This document shows positions 43,789-51,812 of a stretch of DNA of 64,000 bases, piece by piece. Source of the stretch: DASUAS01 sp963809795 (GTDB taxonomy: Bacteria; Actinomycetota; Acidimicrobiia; IMCC26256; DASPTH01); contig CAWELN010000009.1 of the NCBI GenBank assembly GCA_963809795.1, positions 434,001 to 498,000 of the forward strand, read 5' to 3'. The notes under the pieces were generated by a model. It was not told the DNA's origin. It searched no databases and saw nothing but the letters and a program-made list of their open reading frames with translations. The first letter of the stretch is position 1; each line of letters begins with the position of its first letter. A program made the position numbers and the translations under genes.

Positions 43789-44409
43789 GTGTCCACGGAC
43801 CGCAACGACGTCTCCGCCGGGTCGGTGCGCGCCTCGCCGGCGCGGCCCGACACCCAGTGGGAACGGCTCCACCAGCTGCGGATGCGGGGCTTCCTCCCCG
43901 CTGACGCCCCGGAGTGGGACGAGCTCGCGCGTGGCGGTCTCGTGGTCGTGGAGAAGGGTCGGGTGCGGCTCACCCCGGAGGGCCGCGACGCGCACGCGGC
44001 GTGGGCGGCCGCGGCGCCAGGGAGCGCGGCGGCGATCGCCGCCGACACCGCCTACACCCAATTCCAGTCGGTGAACCCCCGCCTGCTCAAGGTCTGCCAC
44101 GACTGGCAGATCGCCCGGGGCGGCATCCCCAACGACCACACCGACCCCGGCTACGACGACCGCGTGATCAGCCGGTTGCGCGACGTGCACGCCGCCGCGG
44201 GCCGGATCCTCGACGGGCTGGTGCCGGCGATGCCGCGGTTCGGCGGGTACGCCGGCCGTTTCGACGATGCCCTCGCCCGGCTCTCGGGTGGGCAACGCGA
44301 GTGGTTCGCGTCGCCGGCCTGCGACTCGTACCACACCGTCTGGATGCAGTTCCACGAGGACCTGCTGCTGGCGACCGGACGGTCCCGCGCCGACGAGGAC
44401 GCGGGGTAG
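43789..44409 (+). CDS. Uncharacterised protein with winged-helix-like N-terminus
   Basis: The protein has 206 residues. The first 70 residues (LHQLRMRGFLPADAPEWDELARGGLVVVEKGRVRLTPEGRDAHAAW) look like a small winged helix of the MarR type, with the 'L-x-LTPEGR' wing. The rest is helical with SVNPRLLKVCHDWQIARG and DSYHTVWMQFHEDLLLATG. No exact family is recognised. Similar proteins often sit next to PEP-utilising-enzyme genes in actinobacteria, and here it is divergent from that operon. It may sense the substrate or partner the phosphohistidine protein. GTG 43789 is chosen because the -10 box is 7 nt before it. Confidence 0.65.
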   Translation: MSTDRNDVSAGSVRASPARPDTQWERLHQLRMRGFLPADAPEWDELARGGLVVVEKGRVRLTPEGRDAHAAWAAAAPGSAAAIAADTAYTQFQSVNPRLLKVCHDWQIARGGIPNDHTDPGYDDRVISRLRDVHAAAGRILDGLVPAMPRFGGYAGRFDDALARLSGGQREWFASPACDSYHTVWMQFHEDLLLATGRSRADEDAG

Positions 44410-44410
44410 C

Positions 44411-45394
44411 TCAGGAACCCAGGTCGGCCACGAGCGGGCGCAGCTCCGTGCACAGCAGCTGCACGTGGCGCGCCTCGAGGTCTTCCGGCATCCCCGCGAT
44501 GCTCGACCAGAAGAAGGTCTCCTCCAACGGGATGCGCGTCACCACCCCGCGGAGGAACTCCGCCGCATCGGTGGGCGTCAACACCATGAAGAACGCGCCG
44601 CGCTCCCCCATGCCCGAGCCCTCGCTGCGCATCTGCTCGGGGTCGACCGGCGGCGGCGGGGGTTGCGCGGTGCCCTCGACCAGGTACCGCCCGTACGAGT
44701 CCCACGCGTACGCGAGGTGCTCCCGGATGCGCGGCCACGCGGCATCGGGGTCGTCGGCCAGCACGATGTTCCACGGCTGCGCGTACCGGGCCGCCGACGC
44801 CGGGTGGCCGCCCTCCTCCAGGCCGGCGAGGTACGCCGGCACCAGCTCGGGGATCGCCGCGAGCAGGCCCATGCCCAGCCGGCCCGCGAGCCGGACGCCA
44901 CGCGGGCCGAAGAACCCACCCCACCACGGCACCGGCTCCTGCACCGGACCCGGGACGACGCGCCCGTGCGCCCACAGCTCGCGCACCTCGCGCACACGCG
45001 CCTCGACCAGGTCGTACCGCTGCGTGATGTCGGCGGCGAACGCCTCGAACTCGGGCGCTCGGTAGCCGGCACCCACGCCCAGGTCCAACCGGCCGTTGCT
45101 GAGCACGTCGACCAGCGCCGCCTCCTCCGCGAGCGCGGCGGCCTGCTTGAGCGCGGGCAGCATGACCGCGGTGCCGATCCGCGCCCGTCGGGTGCGCGCC
45201 GCGATCGCAGCCGCGAACGCGAGCGGTTGCGAGAGATAGCCGTCCTCGAAGAAGTGGTGCTCGGAGAGCCACACCGAGTCGACCCCGAGGCGGTCGGCCT
45301 CCTCGACCAGCTCGAGCCAACGGGCGTAGTGATCCGCCCACGGACGCCGCCACCGCGGCGGGTTGCGCATGTCGAGGTAGAGACCGAGCCGCAC
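44411..45394 (-). CDS. LLM-class flavin/F420-dependent oxidoreductase
   Basis: This 327-residue TIM-barrel protein is of the luciferase-like family. It has LGLYLDMRNPPRWRRP at the start, SVWLSEHHFFEDGYLSQPLAFAAAIAARTRRARIGTAVMLPALKQ, and LSNGRLDLGVGAGYRAPEF, all typical of this fold. Members use FMN or coenzyme F420 to oxidise or reduce substrates. Start GTG 45394 has GGGAGG in front. It is divergent from the CrtC-like gene, with operator site 5 between them. Its 3' end is one base from the convergent gene at 44409. Confidence 0.8.
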   Translation of the reverse strand: MRLGLYLDMRNPPRWRRPWADHYARWLELVEEADRLGVDSVWLSEHHFFEDGYLSQPLAFAAAIAARTRRARIGTAVMLPALKQAAALAEEAALVDVLSNGRLDLGVGAGYRAPEFEAFAADITQRYDLVEARVREVRELWAHGRVVPGPVQEPVPWWGGFFGPRGVRLAGRLGMGLLAAIPELVPAYLAGLEEGGHPASAARYAQPWNIVLADDPDAAWPRIREHLAYAWDSYGRYLVEGTAQPPPPPVDPEQMRSEGSGMGERGAFFMVLTPTDAAEFLRGVVTRIPLEETFFWSSIAGMPEDLEARHVQLLCTELRPLVADLGS

Positions 45395-45426
45395 CGCGCC
45401 TCCCGGGACGTCGGGTCGAGACGTTT

Positions 45427-45439
45427 GTATATTGCATCC
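45427..45439. promoter_or_regulatory. Cluster operator site 5 (LLM / CrtC-like divergent promoter)
   Basis: GTATA-TTG-CATCC matches the motif with one mismatch. It overlaps the -10 TATATT (45428-45433), which stands 7 nt before ATG 45441 (leaderless). Confidence 0.55.
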
Positions 45440-45440
45440 G

Positions 45441-46388
45441 ATGCGGACCTCGGACCACGACGCCTTCCACCCGCCCACCAGCGACGACCCGTGGTGGCAG
45501 GAGACGGCGTGGTTCACGTTCGTCGTCCCCGAGCGCCGGCTCACGTGCTACGTGTACCCGTGGGTCAAGGCGAACCAGGGCATCCTCGGCGGCGGCGTGA
45601 TGGTGTGGGACGACCGCGGTCGCCACCCCTGGGACGCGATCCACTGGGACTACCAGTGGACGTATCCGTACCCCACGCCCGGTGACCTGCGCGACATCAC
45701 GTTCCCGACCGGGATCGCCATGCGCTGCGTCGAGCCGATGCAGACCTACCGGGTGACGTACGAGCACCCGCGCTGCTCGATCGACGTGACGTTCGAGGCG
45801 ATCCTGCCCGCCCACGTCCTCGGGCCCGAGGACGACACGTCCGGCACCTTCTCCGGGCACGTCGACCAACAGGGACACGTGACCGGGACCATCACGATCG
45901 ACGGTGAGCGCATCTTGGTCGACTGCTTCGCGATGCGCGACCGCTCGTGGGGGCCGCGGGTACCCACACCCGGCCTGCACATCGGCTACGACCTGTGCGC
46001 CGAAGCGCGGTCCGCCTTCGTGGTGTTCTCGCAACCGGACGCGCCGGGATCGCCCATCGTCGAGAACTTCGGCTACCTCTGGCGCGACGGCGAGCAACTG
46101 CCGCTGCGCTCGGGGAGCCGCGTGCTCGAGCGCGACGGCGTCTGGCCGCGGCGGGTCATCGTGCGGGCCGAGGACGTCGCCGGGCGCGCGTTCGAGGCGG
46201 TCGGTGAGGTGCGGAACCACATGGGCTTCCAGAACCTGCCGTCGATGATGAACGTGGTCGGCCTCGTGCGCTGGGAGTACGAGGGCAGCGACGGCGACGC
46301 GACCGTCGGGTGGGGCGAGTTCGAGGACGTGTGGGACGTCGAGCGCTACCGGCGCTTCGCCCGCGAGCTCGTGCCGGAATCCGTATAA
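45441..46388 (+). CDS. CrtC/AttH-like lipocalin-fold protein (DUF7064/7065-type)
   Basis: This 315-residue protein starts with SDDPWWQETAWFTFVVPERR and has a conserved SWGPR stretch (MRDRSWGPR) in the middle, as in hydroxyneurosporene-synthase (CrtC) and AttH-related beta-barrel proteins common in mycobacterial and proteobacterial catabolic clusters. They bind or hydrate lipophilic molecules; many have unknown roles. ATG 45441 has no ribosome site but a TATATT box 7 nt before it. The stop TAA lies inside the operator of the following gntR gene. Confidence 0.7.
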   Translation: MRTSDHDAFHPPTSDDPWWQETAWFTFVVPERRLTCYVYPWVKANQGILGGGVMVWDDRGRHPWDAIHWDYQWTYPYPTPGDLRDITFPTGIAMRCVEPMQTYRVTYEHPRCSIDVTFEAILPAHVLGPEDDTSGTFSGHVDQQGHVTGTITIDGERILVDCFAMRDRSWGPRVPTPGLHIGYDLCAEARSAFVVFSQPDAPGSPIVENFGYLWRDGEQLPLRSGSRVLERDGVWPRRVIVRAEDVAGRAFEAVGEVRNHMGFQNLPSMMNVVGLVRWEYEGSDGDATVGWGEFEDVWDVERYRRFARELVPESV

Positions 46389-46395
46389 GTTATAC
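46383..46395. promoter_or_regulatory. Cluster operator site 6 (gntR promoter, perfect palindrome)
   Basis: GTATA-AGT-TATAC is a perfect inverted repeat apart from the central base. It overlaps the -10 TAAGTT (46386-46391) that ends 6 nt before GTG 46398, and also the stop codon of the upstream gene. Autoregulation is likely. Confidence 0.7.
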
Positions 46396-46397
46396 GT

Positions 46398-47093
46398 GTG
46401 GTGTCACCGGATCCGGACGAGCTGGGGTTCGCACCGCTCCCGGTGATGGACCGCCGGAGCAGTGGAGACCTCGTCGCGGTGCACATCCGCTCGCTCATCT
46501 TCAACGGCGAGCTGCGCCAGGGCGACCGCATGCGCCAGGACGAGATCGCCCAGCGCCTCGGCGTGAGCCGCATCCCGGTGCGCGAGGCGATCATCGCCCT
46601 CGACCGCGAGGGCTGGCTCACGATCACACCCCACCGCGGCGCCTTCGTGCACGGCCTCGACGAAGACGCGCTGCGCGACCACTACGAGCTGCTGGGTCTG
46701 GTCTACGGCCTCGCGGCTCGTCGCGCCACCGAACGCGCCACCGATGACGGGCTCAAGTGCCTGCGCGACGCCCAGCAGCAGCTGGCGGCGGCGGACTCCC
46801 CCGACACGCTGCACGACGCCAACGACGTCTTCCTGCGCACGCTGCTCACGCTCGCCCACTCTCCCCGGCTCGGCTCGGTGATGCGCAACATGTCGACGGT
46901 CGTGCCCGGCAATTTCTTCGAGCTCATCAGCGGCAGCGGCCCGGTCCAGCAACGCGGCACCAAGCGGATCGTCACCGCGATCAGCAGCCGCGACCCCGAC
47001 GCCGCGGCCGAGGCGTGCATGCGCCTCCTGCGCGACCAGGGCGACCTCGTGATCAAGCTGCTCGCGTCACGCGGGATGTTCGCCGGCGACTAG
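46398..47093 (+). CDS. GntR-family (FadR/VanR-type) transcriptional regulator
   Basis: This 231-residue regulator has the N-terminal winged helix: IRSLIFNGELRQGDRMRQDEIAQRLGVSRIPVREAIIALDREGWLTITPHRGAFV is the complete GntR pattern, followed by an all-helical FCD/VanR-type ligand domain of about 140 residues. It is the only GntR gene in the window and lies in the centre of the ten copies of the shared operator, one of which, a perfect palindrome, is at its own promoter. GTG 46398 or the next GTG (46401) is the start. Its stop shares the bases CTAG with the stop of the convergent gene. The ligand is probably a CoA ester or acid of the pathway; this is inferred. Confidence 0.9.
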   Translation: MVSPDPDELGFAPLPVMDRRSSGDLVAVHIRSLIFNGELRQGDRMRQDEIAQRLGVSRIPVREAIIALDREGWLTITPHRGAFVHGLDEDALRDHYELLGLVYGLAARRATERATDDGLKCLRDAQQQLAAADSPDTLHDANDVFLRTLLTLAHSPRLGSVMRNMSTVVPGNFFELISGSGPVQQRGTKRIVTAISSRDPDAAAEACMRLLRDQGDLVIKLLASRGMFAGD

Positions 47094-47584
47094 CGGCCTG
47101 CGCCCCGCGTCGTATCGGTGGGCAAGCGGGTGCCCGCAGAATGCTTCCCACCCTTCGGGAGCTTCGTCCCGTCGAACGTCGTGAGCTGGGTGACGCGGAT
47201 GCGGAACACGACGCGGCCGACGGTGATCCACTGCGCGAAGAACTGCTCGCGATCGACGGCCAGGCGGGCGAACATCTCCTCGGACTTCCGGAAGAGGATC
47301 CGCCGGCTCACGGCGTGATCGGGATCGGGCTGCTCCTCGGCGACGCCTTCGACGACGACGAACTTCGTCGGGAACGCGGGGTGGCTACCGGCCGCGAGCG
47401 ACACCCGGGGATCCCGTCGCAATCGGTGCAGGGCACCGTGGTCGAGCGCGATGGTCACGAAGAAGCTCTCGCCGTCGAAGTCGAAGCCGACCGGGACCAC
47501 GAACGGTGCGCCGTCCCTGCGCAGGCTGGCGAGCATCACGACGTCGGTGTCGGCGAGGAACCGGTCGAGCTCTTCGCGCGTCAT
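47090..47584 (-). CDS. PPOX-class (F420/FMN-dependent) oxidoreductase
   Basis: This 164-residue split-barrel protein has LADTDVVMLASLRRDGAPFVVPVGFDF, then FFVTIALDHGALHRLRRDPRVSLAAGSH. This is the usual PPOX/pyridoxamine-oxidase-like pattern used by F420-dependent reductases or FMN proteins. ATG 47584 is the best start. It lies 32 nt downstream of the CaiB gene on the same strand, so the two are probably co-transcribed. The C-terminal 30 residues are basic and glycine-rich. Confidence 0.75.
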   Translation of the reverse strand: MTREELDRFLADTDVVMLASLRRDGAPFVVPVGFDFDGESFFVTIALDHGALHRLRRDPRVSLAAGSHPAFPTKFVVVEGVAEEQPDPDHAVSRRILFRKSEEMFARLAVDREQFFAQWITVGRVVFRIRVTQLTTFDGTKLPKGGKHSAGTRLPTDTTRGAGR

Positions 47585-47616
47585 CGCGCACGCGCCGTAC
47601 TTCCCGCTGTCGTCCA

Positions 47617-48843
47617 CTACGTGACCGCGCCCGAGACCTTGAGCGCGAGCATGCGCTCGTCGTCGACGCCGAGCTCGCGCAACAGCTCGTCGGTGTGCTC
47701 GGCGAACTGTGGCGCCCGGCGGATCGCGGCGGGCGTCTCGTCGAACTGCACCGGGTTCACGACCAGCTCCCGCGTCACCCCGTCGGCGTCGGTGATCTCG
47801 GCGATGAGGCCGTTCGCGCGCACCTGCGGGTCGTGACCGAGCTCCAGGCTGTCCTGCACCGGTGCCCACTGCCCCTCGAGCGTCCGGAAGCGCTCGACCC
47901 AATAGGCGTACGGCTTCGATCCGATCACCTCGTGGACGATGGTGGCCGCCGCGGGTGCGTTGGCGAGCAGCTTCTCGGGGGTGTTCCAGCGCTCGTCCTC
48001 GATCATGTCGTCCCGCCCGAGGTGACGGCAGAAGTCGGCCCAGAACTTCGACACCTGGATCATGGCGAGGTAGAGGTAGCGACCGTCGGACGTCCGCACC
48101 GGCCCCGCCCCGGGATTGGTGCGGGCTTCGGGCGGGTTGCCCATCGAGCCGCCCGGCCAGGGCTCGCCGTTCGCGAGTGAGATGTCGACCGACAACGCGT
48201 TGGCCCAGACCCCCACGCCGAGCAACGACACGTCGAGCACCGACGACTCGCCGGTGCGCTCACGCGCCAGCAGCGCGGCCGCGATCCCTCCCGCGATCGT
48301 CATCCCGCCGATCGAGTCGCCGTACGCGGGGCCCGGCATGCCGAGCACGCCGTCGTAGTCGGGCGGCTGCACCCCGGCGGCGTGGCCGCTGCGCGCCCAA
48401 TACGCGGTGGCGTCATAGCCACCCCGGGTGGACTCGTCACCCCGCACCCCGAACGCGCTGCCGCGCACGTAGACGATGTCGGGGTTGACGGCGCGGAGAT
48501 CGTCGACGTCGATGTGCAGGCGGGTGCGGGCGTCGGGGAGGAAGTTGGTCAGGAACACGTCGCTGCTGCGGGCGAGCTCGTAGAGCACGTCGAGCGCCTC
48601 GGGGTGCTCGAGCGCGAGGCCGATGCTGCGCTTCCCGCGGTTCGGGTGCTCGATGACGGGGTGGAACGCACCCTCGCGCCAGCCGGAGAGTCCACCCATC
48701 CCCCGCTGGGCGTCTCCGGTCACCGCGTGCTCGACCTTGATCACGTCGGCGCCCCAGTCGGCGAGCACCGCGCCGGCGGCCGGCGTGAAGGTGAACTGCG
48801 CGACCTCGAGGATGCGCACGCCTTCCATGGGTCGTGGTGCCAC
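47617..48843 (-). CDS. CaiB/BaiF family CoA-transferase
   Basis: This class III CoA-transferase has 408 residues. It starts MEGVRILEVAQFTFTPAAG (or with GTG 48843 five codons upstream, which has GGGGGA in front). The Rossmann part has VLADWGADVIKVEH, and the catalytic Asp lies in GMPGPAYGDSIGGMTIAGG. C-terminal segments such as WAPVQDSLELGHDPQVRANG are standard. It is divergent from a P450 gene across operator site 7 and followed by the PPOX gene. It should transfer CoA to the acid being degraded. Confidence 0.9.
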   Translation of the reverse strand: MAPRPMEGVRILEVAQFTFTPAAGAVLADWGADVIKVEHAVTGDAQRGMGGLSGWREGAFHPVIEHPNRGKRSIGLALEHPEALDVLYELARSSDVFLTNFLPDARTRLHIDVDDLRAVNPDIVYVRGSAFGVRGDESTRGGYDATAYWARSGHAAGVQPPDYDGVLGMPGPAYGDSIGGMTIAGGIAAALLARERTGESSVLDVSLLGVGVWANALSVDISLANGEPWPGGSMGNPPEARTNPGAGPVRTSDGRYLYLAMIQVSKFWADFCRHLGRDDMIEDERWNTPEKLLANAPAAATIVHEVIGSKPYAYWVERFRTLEGQWAPVQDSLELGHDPQVRANGLIAEITDADGVTRELVVNPVQFDETPAAIRRAPQFAEHTDELLRELGVDDERMLALKVSGAVT

Positions 48844-48882
48844 CGTCGTCCCCCGTTCGCTGGCCGGCTGCCGCCCGGCATT

Positions 48883-48895
48883 ACATAATGTATAC
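48883..48895. promoter_or_regulatory. Cluster operator site 7 (CoA-transferase / P450 divergent promoter)
   Basis: ACATA-ATG-TATAC matches the motif at most positions and holds TAATGT (48886-48891) as a -10 box for the P450 gene to the right. Confidence 0.55.
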
Positions 48896-48914
48896 AGCCG
48901 TCCCGGAGCCGCCC

Positions 48915-50096
48915 GTGGAGTACAACCCGTATTCGCCGGCCACGCAGCACAACCCCTTCCCGGTCTACCGGTGGTTGCGTGACGAGGCACCCGTGTACCA
49001 CAACGAGCGGGTCGGGTTCTGGGCGTTGTCGCGCTACGACGACGTGCTCGCCGCCAGCCTCGACACCGACACCTACCTGTCGGGGCACGGCATGACGATC
49101 GAGGGCCTCGACGCCGGCAACGACATCCTGATCAACAAGGACCAGCCCGAGCACACATGGCACCGTCGGCTGGTGTCGCGCGTGTTCACCCCGATGGCCG
49201 TCGCGTCCCAGGAGGCGAACATCCGCCGCGCGTGCCGCGACCTCCTCGCCGACGCGCGCGAGCGCGGGCGCCTCGACGTGATCGACGACTTCGCGTTGCT
49301 CCTGCCGATCGCGGTGATCTGCGAGATGCTCGGCATCCCGGAGGACGCGCGCGGCAGCATCCACGACCGTTCGTCGCGCATGCTCGCCATGAGCGCAACC
49401 GACGGCCCGCCCGTGCTCTCCGACGACGTCGTCAGCGCGTCCCTCGAGCTGGCGGTGCAGATGATCGACGTGGTGCACGAGCGTGCCGCGGCCCCGGGCG
49501 ACGACATCATCACGCTGCTCCTGCAGTCGGAGGTGGTCGACGACGACGGGCACACGTGGCGACTCACGCCGGAGCAGGTGGCCAGTCGGGTGGTGGAGCT
49601 GGTCGTCGCCGGGCACGAGACGACCGCCAAGCTGATCGGGAACCTGGTGGTCGCGCTGGCGTGGTACCCCGACCAGCGCGCCGAGCTGGCGGCCGACCCG
49701 TCGCTGGCGGCGGCGGCGGTGGAGGAAGCGCTCCGCTGGGACGGCCCGTCGCACTACCAGGGGCGCTGGGTCGAGCGGCCGGTCGAGCTCCGCGGCGTGA
49801 CCATCCCGGCCGACTCGCGCGTGATCCTCCTCACCGGCGCGGCCGGTCACGACGACCGCGTCTTCGACGACCCCGAGCTGTTCGACCTGCACCGGGAGAT
49901 CGGCCGCAACCTGGCCCTCGGCTGGGGCATCCACCTCTGCCTCGGGCAGGCGCTGGCCCGCCTGGAGGCGCGCGTCGCGATCCAGGAGCTGCTCGCGGTC
50001 GCGCCCCACTACGCGCTGGACGACGACGGCGTCGCCCGCGCGCCCAGCGGTCAGGTGCGCGGGCACGACCACCTCCCGATCACGGTCGCGGGCTGA
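48915..50096 (+). CDS. Cytochrome P450 (second of three)
   Basis: This 393-residue P450 has I-helix VVAGHETTAKLI, ExxR in EEALRW, and heme loop GWGIHLCLGQALARLE. Start GTG 48915 has GGAG 7 nt upstream; an ATG inside the operator at 48889 is less likely. The start EYNPYSPATQHNPFPVYRWLRDE resembles the first P450 (NPYPLYRQLRDE), so they are of related families. Its stop is followed after 10 nt by the BKACE gene, whose ribosome site GAGGAGG overlaps the P450 stop, so the two are coupled. Confidence 0.9.
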   Translation: MEYNPYSPATQHNPFPVYRWLRDEAPVYHNERVGFWALSRYDDVLAASLDTDTYLSGHGMTIEGLDAGNDILINKDQPEHTWHRRLVSRVFTPMAVASQEANIRRACRDLLADARERGRLDVIDDFALLLPIAVICEMLGIPEDARGSIHDRSSRMLAMSATDGPPVLSDDVVSASLELAVQMIDVVHERAAAPGDDIITLLLQSEVVDDDGHTWRLTPEQVASRVVELVVAGHETTAKLIGNLVVALAWYPDQRAELAADPSLAAAAVEEALRWDGPSHYQGRWVERPVELRGVTIPADSRVILLTGAAGHDDRVFDDPELFDLHREIGRNLALGWGIHLCLGQALARLEARVAIQELLAVAPHYALDDDGVARAPSGQVRGHDHLPITVAG

Positions 50097-50106
50097 GGAG
50101 GCGCGG

Positions 50107-50994
50107 ATGGGGCTCGCCGACGAGGGCACGGTGATCGTCGAGGTGGGACAGAACGAGTTCACCACCAAGGCGCAGAACCCGCACGTGCCCTATACGCCGG
50201 AGGAGGTCGCCGCCGACGCGGTCGCGTGCGCGGCCGCCGGCGCCGCGGTCGTCCACTTCCACGCGCGCGACGACGACGGCGCGCAGGACTGGTCGGGGAC
50301 CGCGCGTTACCGGGAGGCCCTCGACCTCATCGCCGCGTCGTCGGACGTGGTCGCGTATCCCAGCTACTTCGGCGACCACTCCCACGTCTGGGCGTTGGCC
50401 GCCCAGGTCCCCGGCGGTGCCGGTTCGATCCTGGCGTCGTACGACGTGCCCCAGGAGGTCGTCGGTCCGCGGCTCTGGAACGAGGACGCCTGCCGGTTCG
50501 AGGATCCCCCGTTCGACACCGTGGGCGGGGCCGCACCCCCGGATCCGCTCGGTGAGATGCGGCGCATCGGGGTGCGGCCCACGGTGAACGTGTTCGACGT
50601 CGGCGAGGCGCGGTGGCTGGCGCTGGCGGTGCGGGCGGGTCTGTTCCCGACCCCGCTGTACGTGAAGCTCTTCCTCTGCGAGCAGCTCGTCACCGGCCCG
50701 TTCCCCGACGAGCGCGGGATCGACGCGTACCGCTCACAGCTCCCACCGGAGCTCGAGCTCGAGTGCACCATCGTCCCCTACACGATGATGCGGGCCGACC
50801 GCGCCGAGACGCTGCTCCGGGCCGCGCTCGACCGGGGCCTGCACGTACGGGTCGGCATCGGCGACAGCCCGTACGCCCACCCCGCGGCCAGCAACCCGGA
50901 GCTGGTGGCGCGTGCCGTCGAGCTGGTGCGCGACGCGGGCTACGAGCCGGCGACGCCGGCGGCCGTGCGCCGCCGGCTCGGCCTCGCTCAGTAG
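50107..50994 (+). CDS. BKACE-type (DUF849) beta-keto acid cleavage enzyme
   Basis: This 295-residue zinc TIM-barrel enzyme has EVGQNEFTTK at the start, AAVVHFHARDDDGAQDWSG (HxH zinc motif) at about residue 45, YPSYFGDHSHVW, and EPATPAAVRRRLGL at the end. BKACE proteins condense a beta-keto acid with acetyl-CoA to give acetoacetate and a new CoA ester. Here it would remove a two-carbon unit from the degradation intermediate. It shares the P450 transcript, and its 3' end overlaps the convergent enoyl-CoA hydratase by 7 bases. The actual keto acid is unknown. Confidence 0.8.
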   Translation: MGLADEGTVIVEVGQNEFTTKAQNPHVPYTPEEVAADAVACAAAGAAVVHFHARDDDGAQDWSGTARYREALDLIAASSDVVAYPSYFGDHSHVWALAAQVPGGAGSILASYDVPQEVVGPRLWNEDACRFEDPPFDTVGGAAPPDPLGEMRRIGVRPTVNVFDVGEARWLALAVRAGLFPTPLYVKLFLCEQLVTGPFPDERGIDAYRSQLPPELELECTIVPYTMMRADRAETLLRAALDRGLHVRVGIGDSPYAHPAASNPELVARAVELVRDAGYEPATPAAVRRRLGLAQ

Positions 50995-51809
50995 TTCTCC
51001 CAGACCGGGCGCATCAGGTTGCCGCGGAAGTCGGGCGGGCGCTTCTCCCGGAACGCGGCCACGCCCTCCTCGATGTCGTGGTTGGCGATGGTGCGGTTGG
51101 CGAGGGTCGCGTACTCCTGGGCGAGCACGTGCTCCCGGTAGGACCGGTTGAGCCCGTCCATCACCAGGCGCTTGGAGAAGCGGAGACCGACGGGTGGCGC
51201 GGCGAGCAGCGCGTCGACGAACTCCCCCACGCGCGCCTCGAACTCGTCGTTGGCGTACCGGTAGCTGACGAGCCCGATGCGCTCGGCTTCGGCGGCGTCG
51301 ATGGGCCGGGCGATGGCGATGAGCTCGATGGCCTTGGCGATGCCGACGATCCGCGGGAGCAGCCAGGCGACCGCATCGTTGGCGGTGAGGCCGATGCGGC
51401 TGAACGACGTGGCGAAGCGGGCGTCGTCGGAGCCCAACCGGATGTCGCAGCACAGCGCGAGCCCGAGGCCCCCGCCGGCGGCGACGCCGTTGATCGCGCC
51501 GACCAGTGGCTTGCTGAGCTCGAGCAGGGCCAGGAAGAGGTTGCGCGACATCGAGACCGGCGGGATCTGCCCGCCGCTCGCCGAGAGGTCGACGCCGCTG
51601 AGGTCGGCACCGGCGCAGAACGAGTCACCCGTACCGGTGAGCAGGACCACGCGCACGTCGTCGTCGTCCTCCGCCTGCGCACACAGCTTCGAGACGTGGT
51701 TCATCTGGTCGGGCGTCATCGCGTTCCGGTGGTCCGGGCGGTTCAGCCGAATGCGCAGGAGGTGATCCCGCAGGGTCACCTCGATGCCGTCGATCGACTC
51801 GAAGGGCAC
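50988..51809 (-). CDS. Enoyl-CoA hydratase/isomerase
   Basis: This 273-residue crotonase-fold enzyme has an oxyanion-hole and CoA site GDSFCAGADLSGVDL, INGVAAGGGLGLALCCDIR and the second-half SRIGLTANDAVAWLLPRIVG. The usual catalytic Glu positions of hydratases are replaced (ANDAVAWLLPR), so it may be an isomerase, hydrolase or decarboxylase of the same fold. Start GTG 51809 is three bases after the stop of the phosphotransferase gene on the same strand, so they form a two-gene unit. Confidence 0.85.
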   Translation of the reverse strand: MPFESIDGIEVTLRDHLLRIRLNRPDHRNAMTPDQMNHVSKLCAQAEDDDDVRVVLLTGTGDSFCAGADLSGVDLSASGGQIPPVSMSRNLFLALLELSKPLVGAINGVAAGGGLGLALCCDIRLGSDDARFATSFSRIGLTANDAVAWLLPRIVGIAKAIELIAIARPIDAAEAERIGLVSYRYANDEFEARVGEFVDALLAAPPVGLRFSKRLVMDGLNRSYREHVLAQEYATLANRTIANHDIEEGVAAFREKRPPDFRGNLMRPVWENY

Positions 51810-51812
51810 GGG

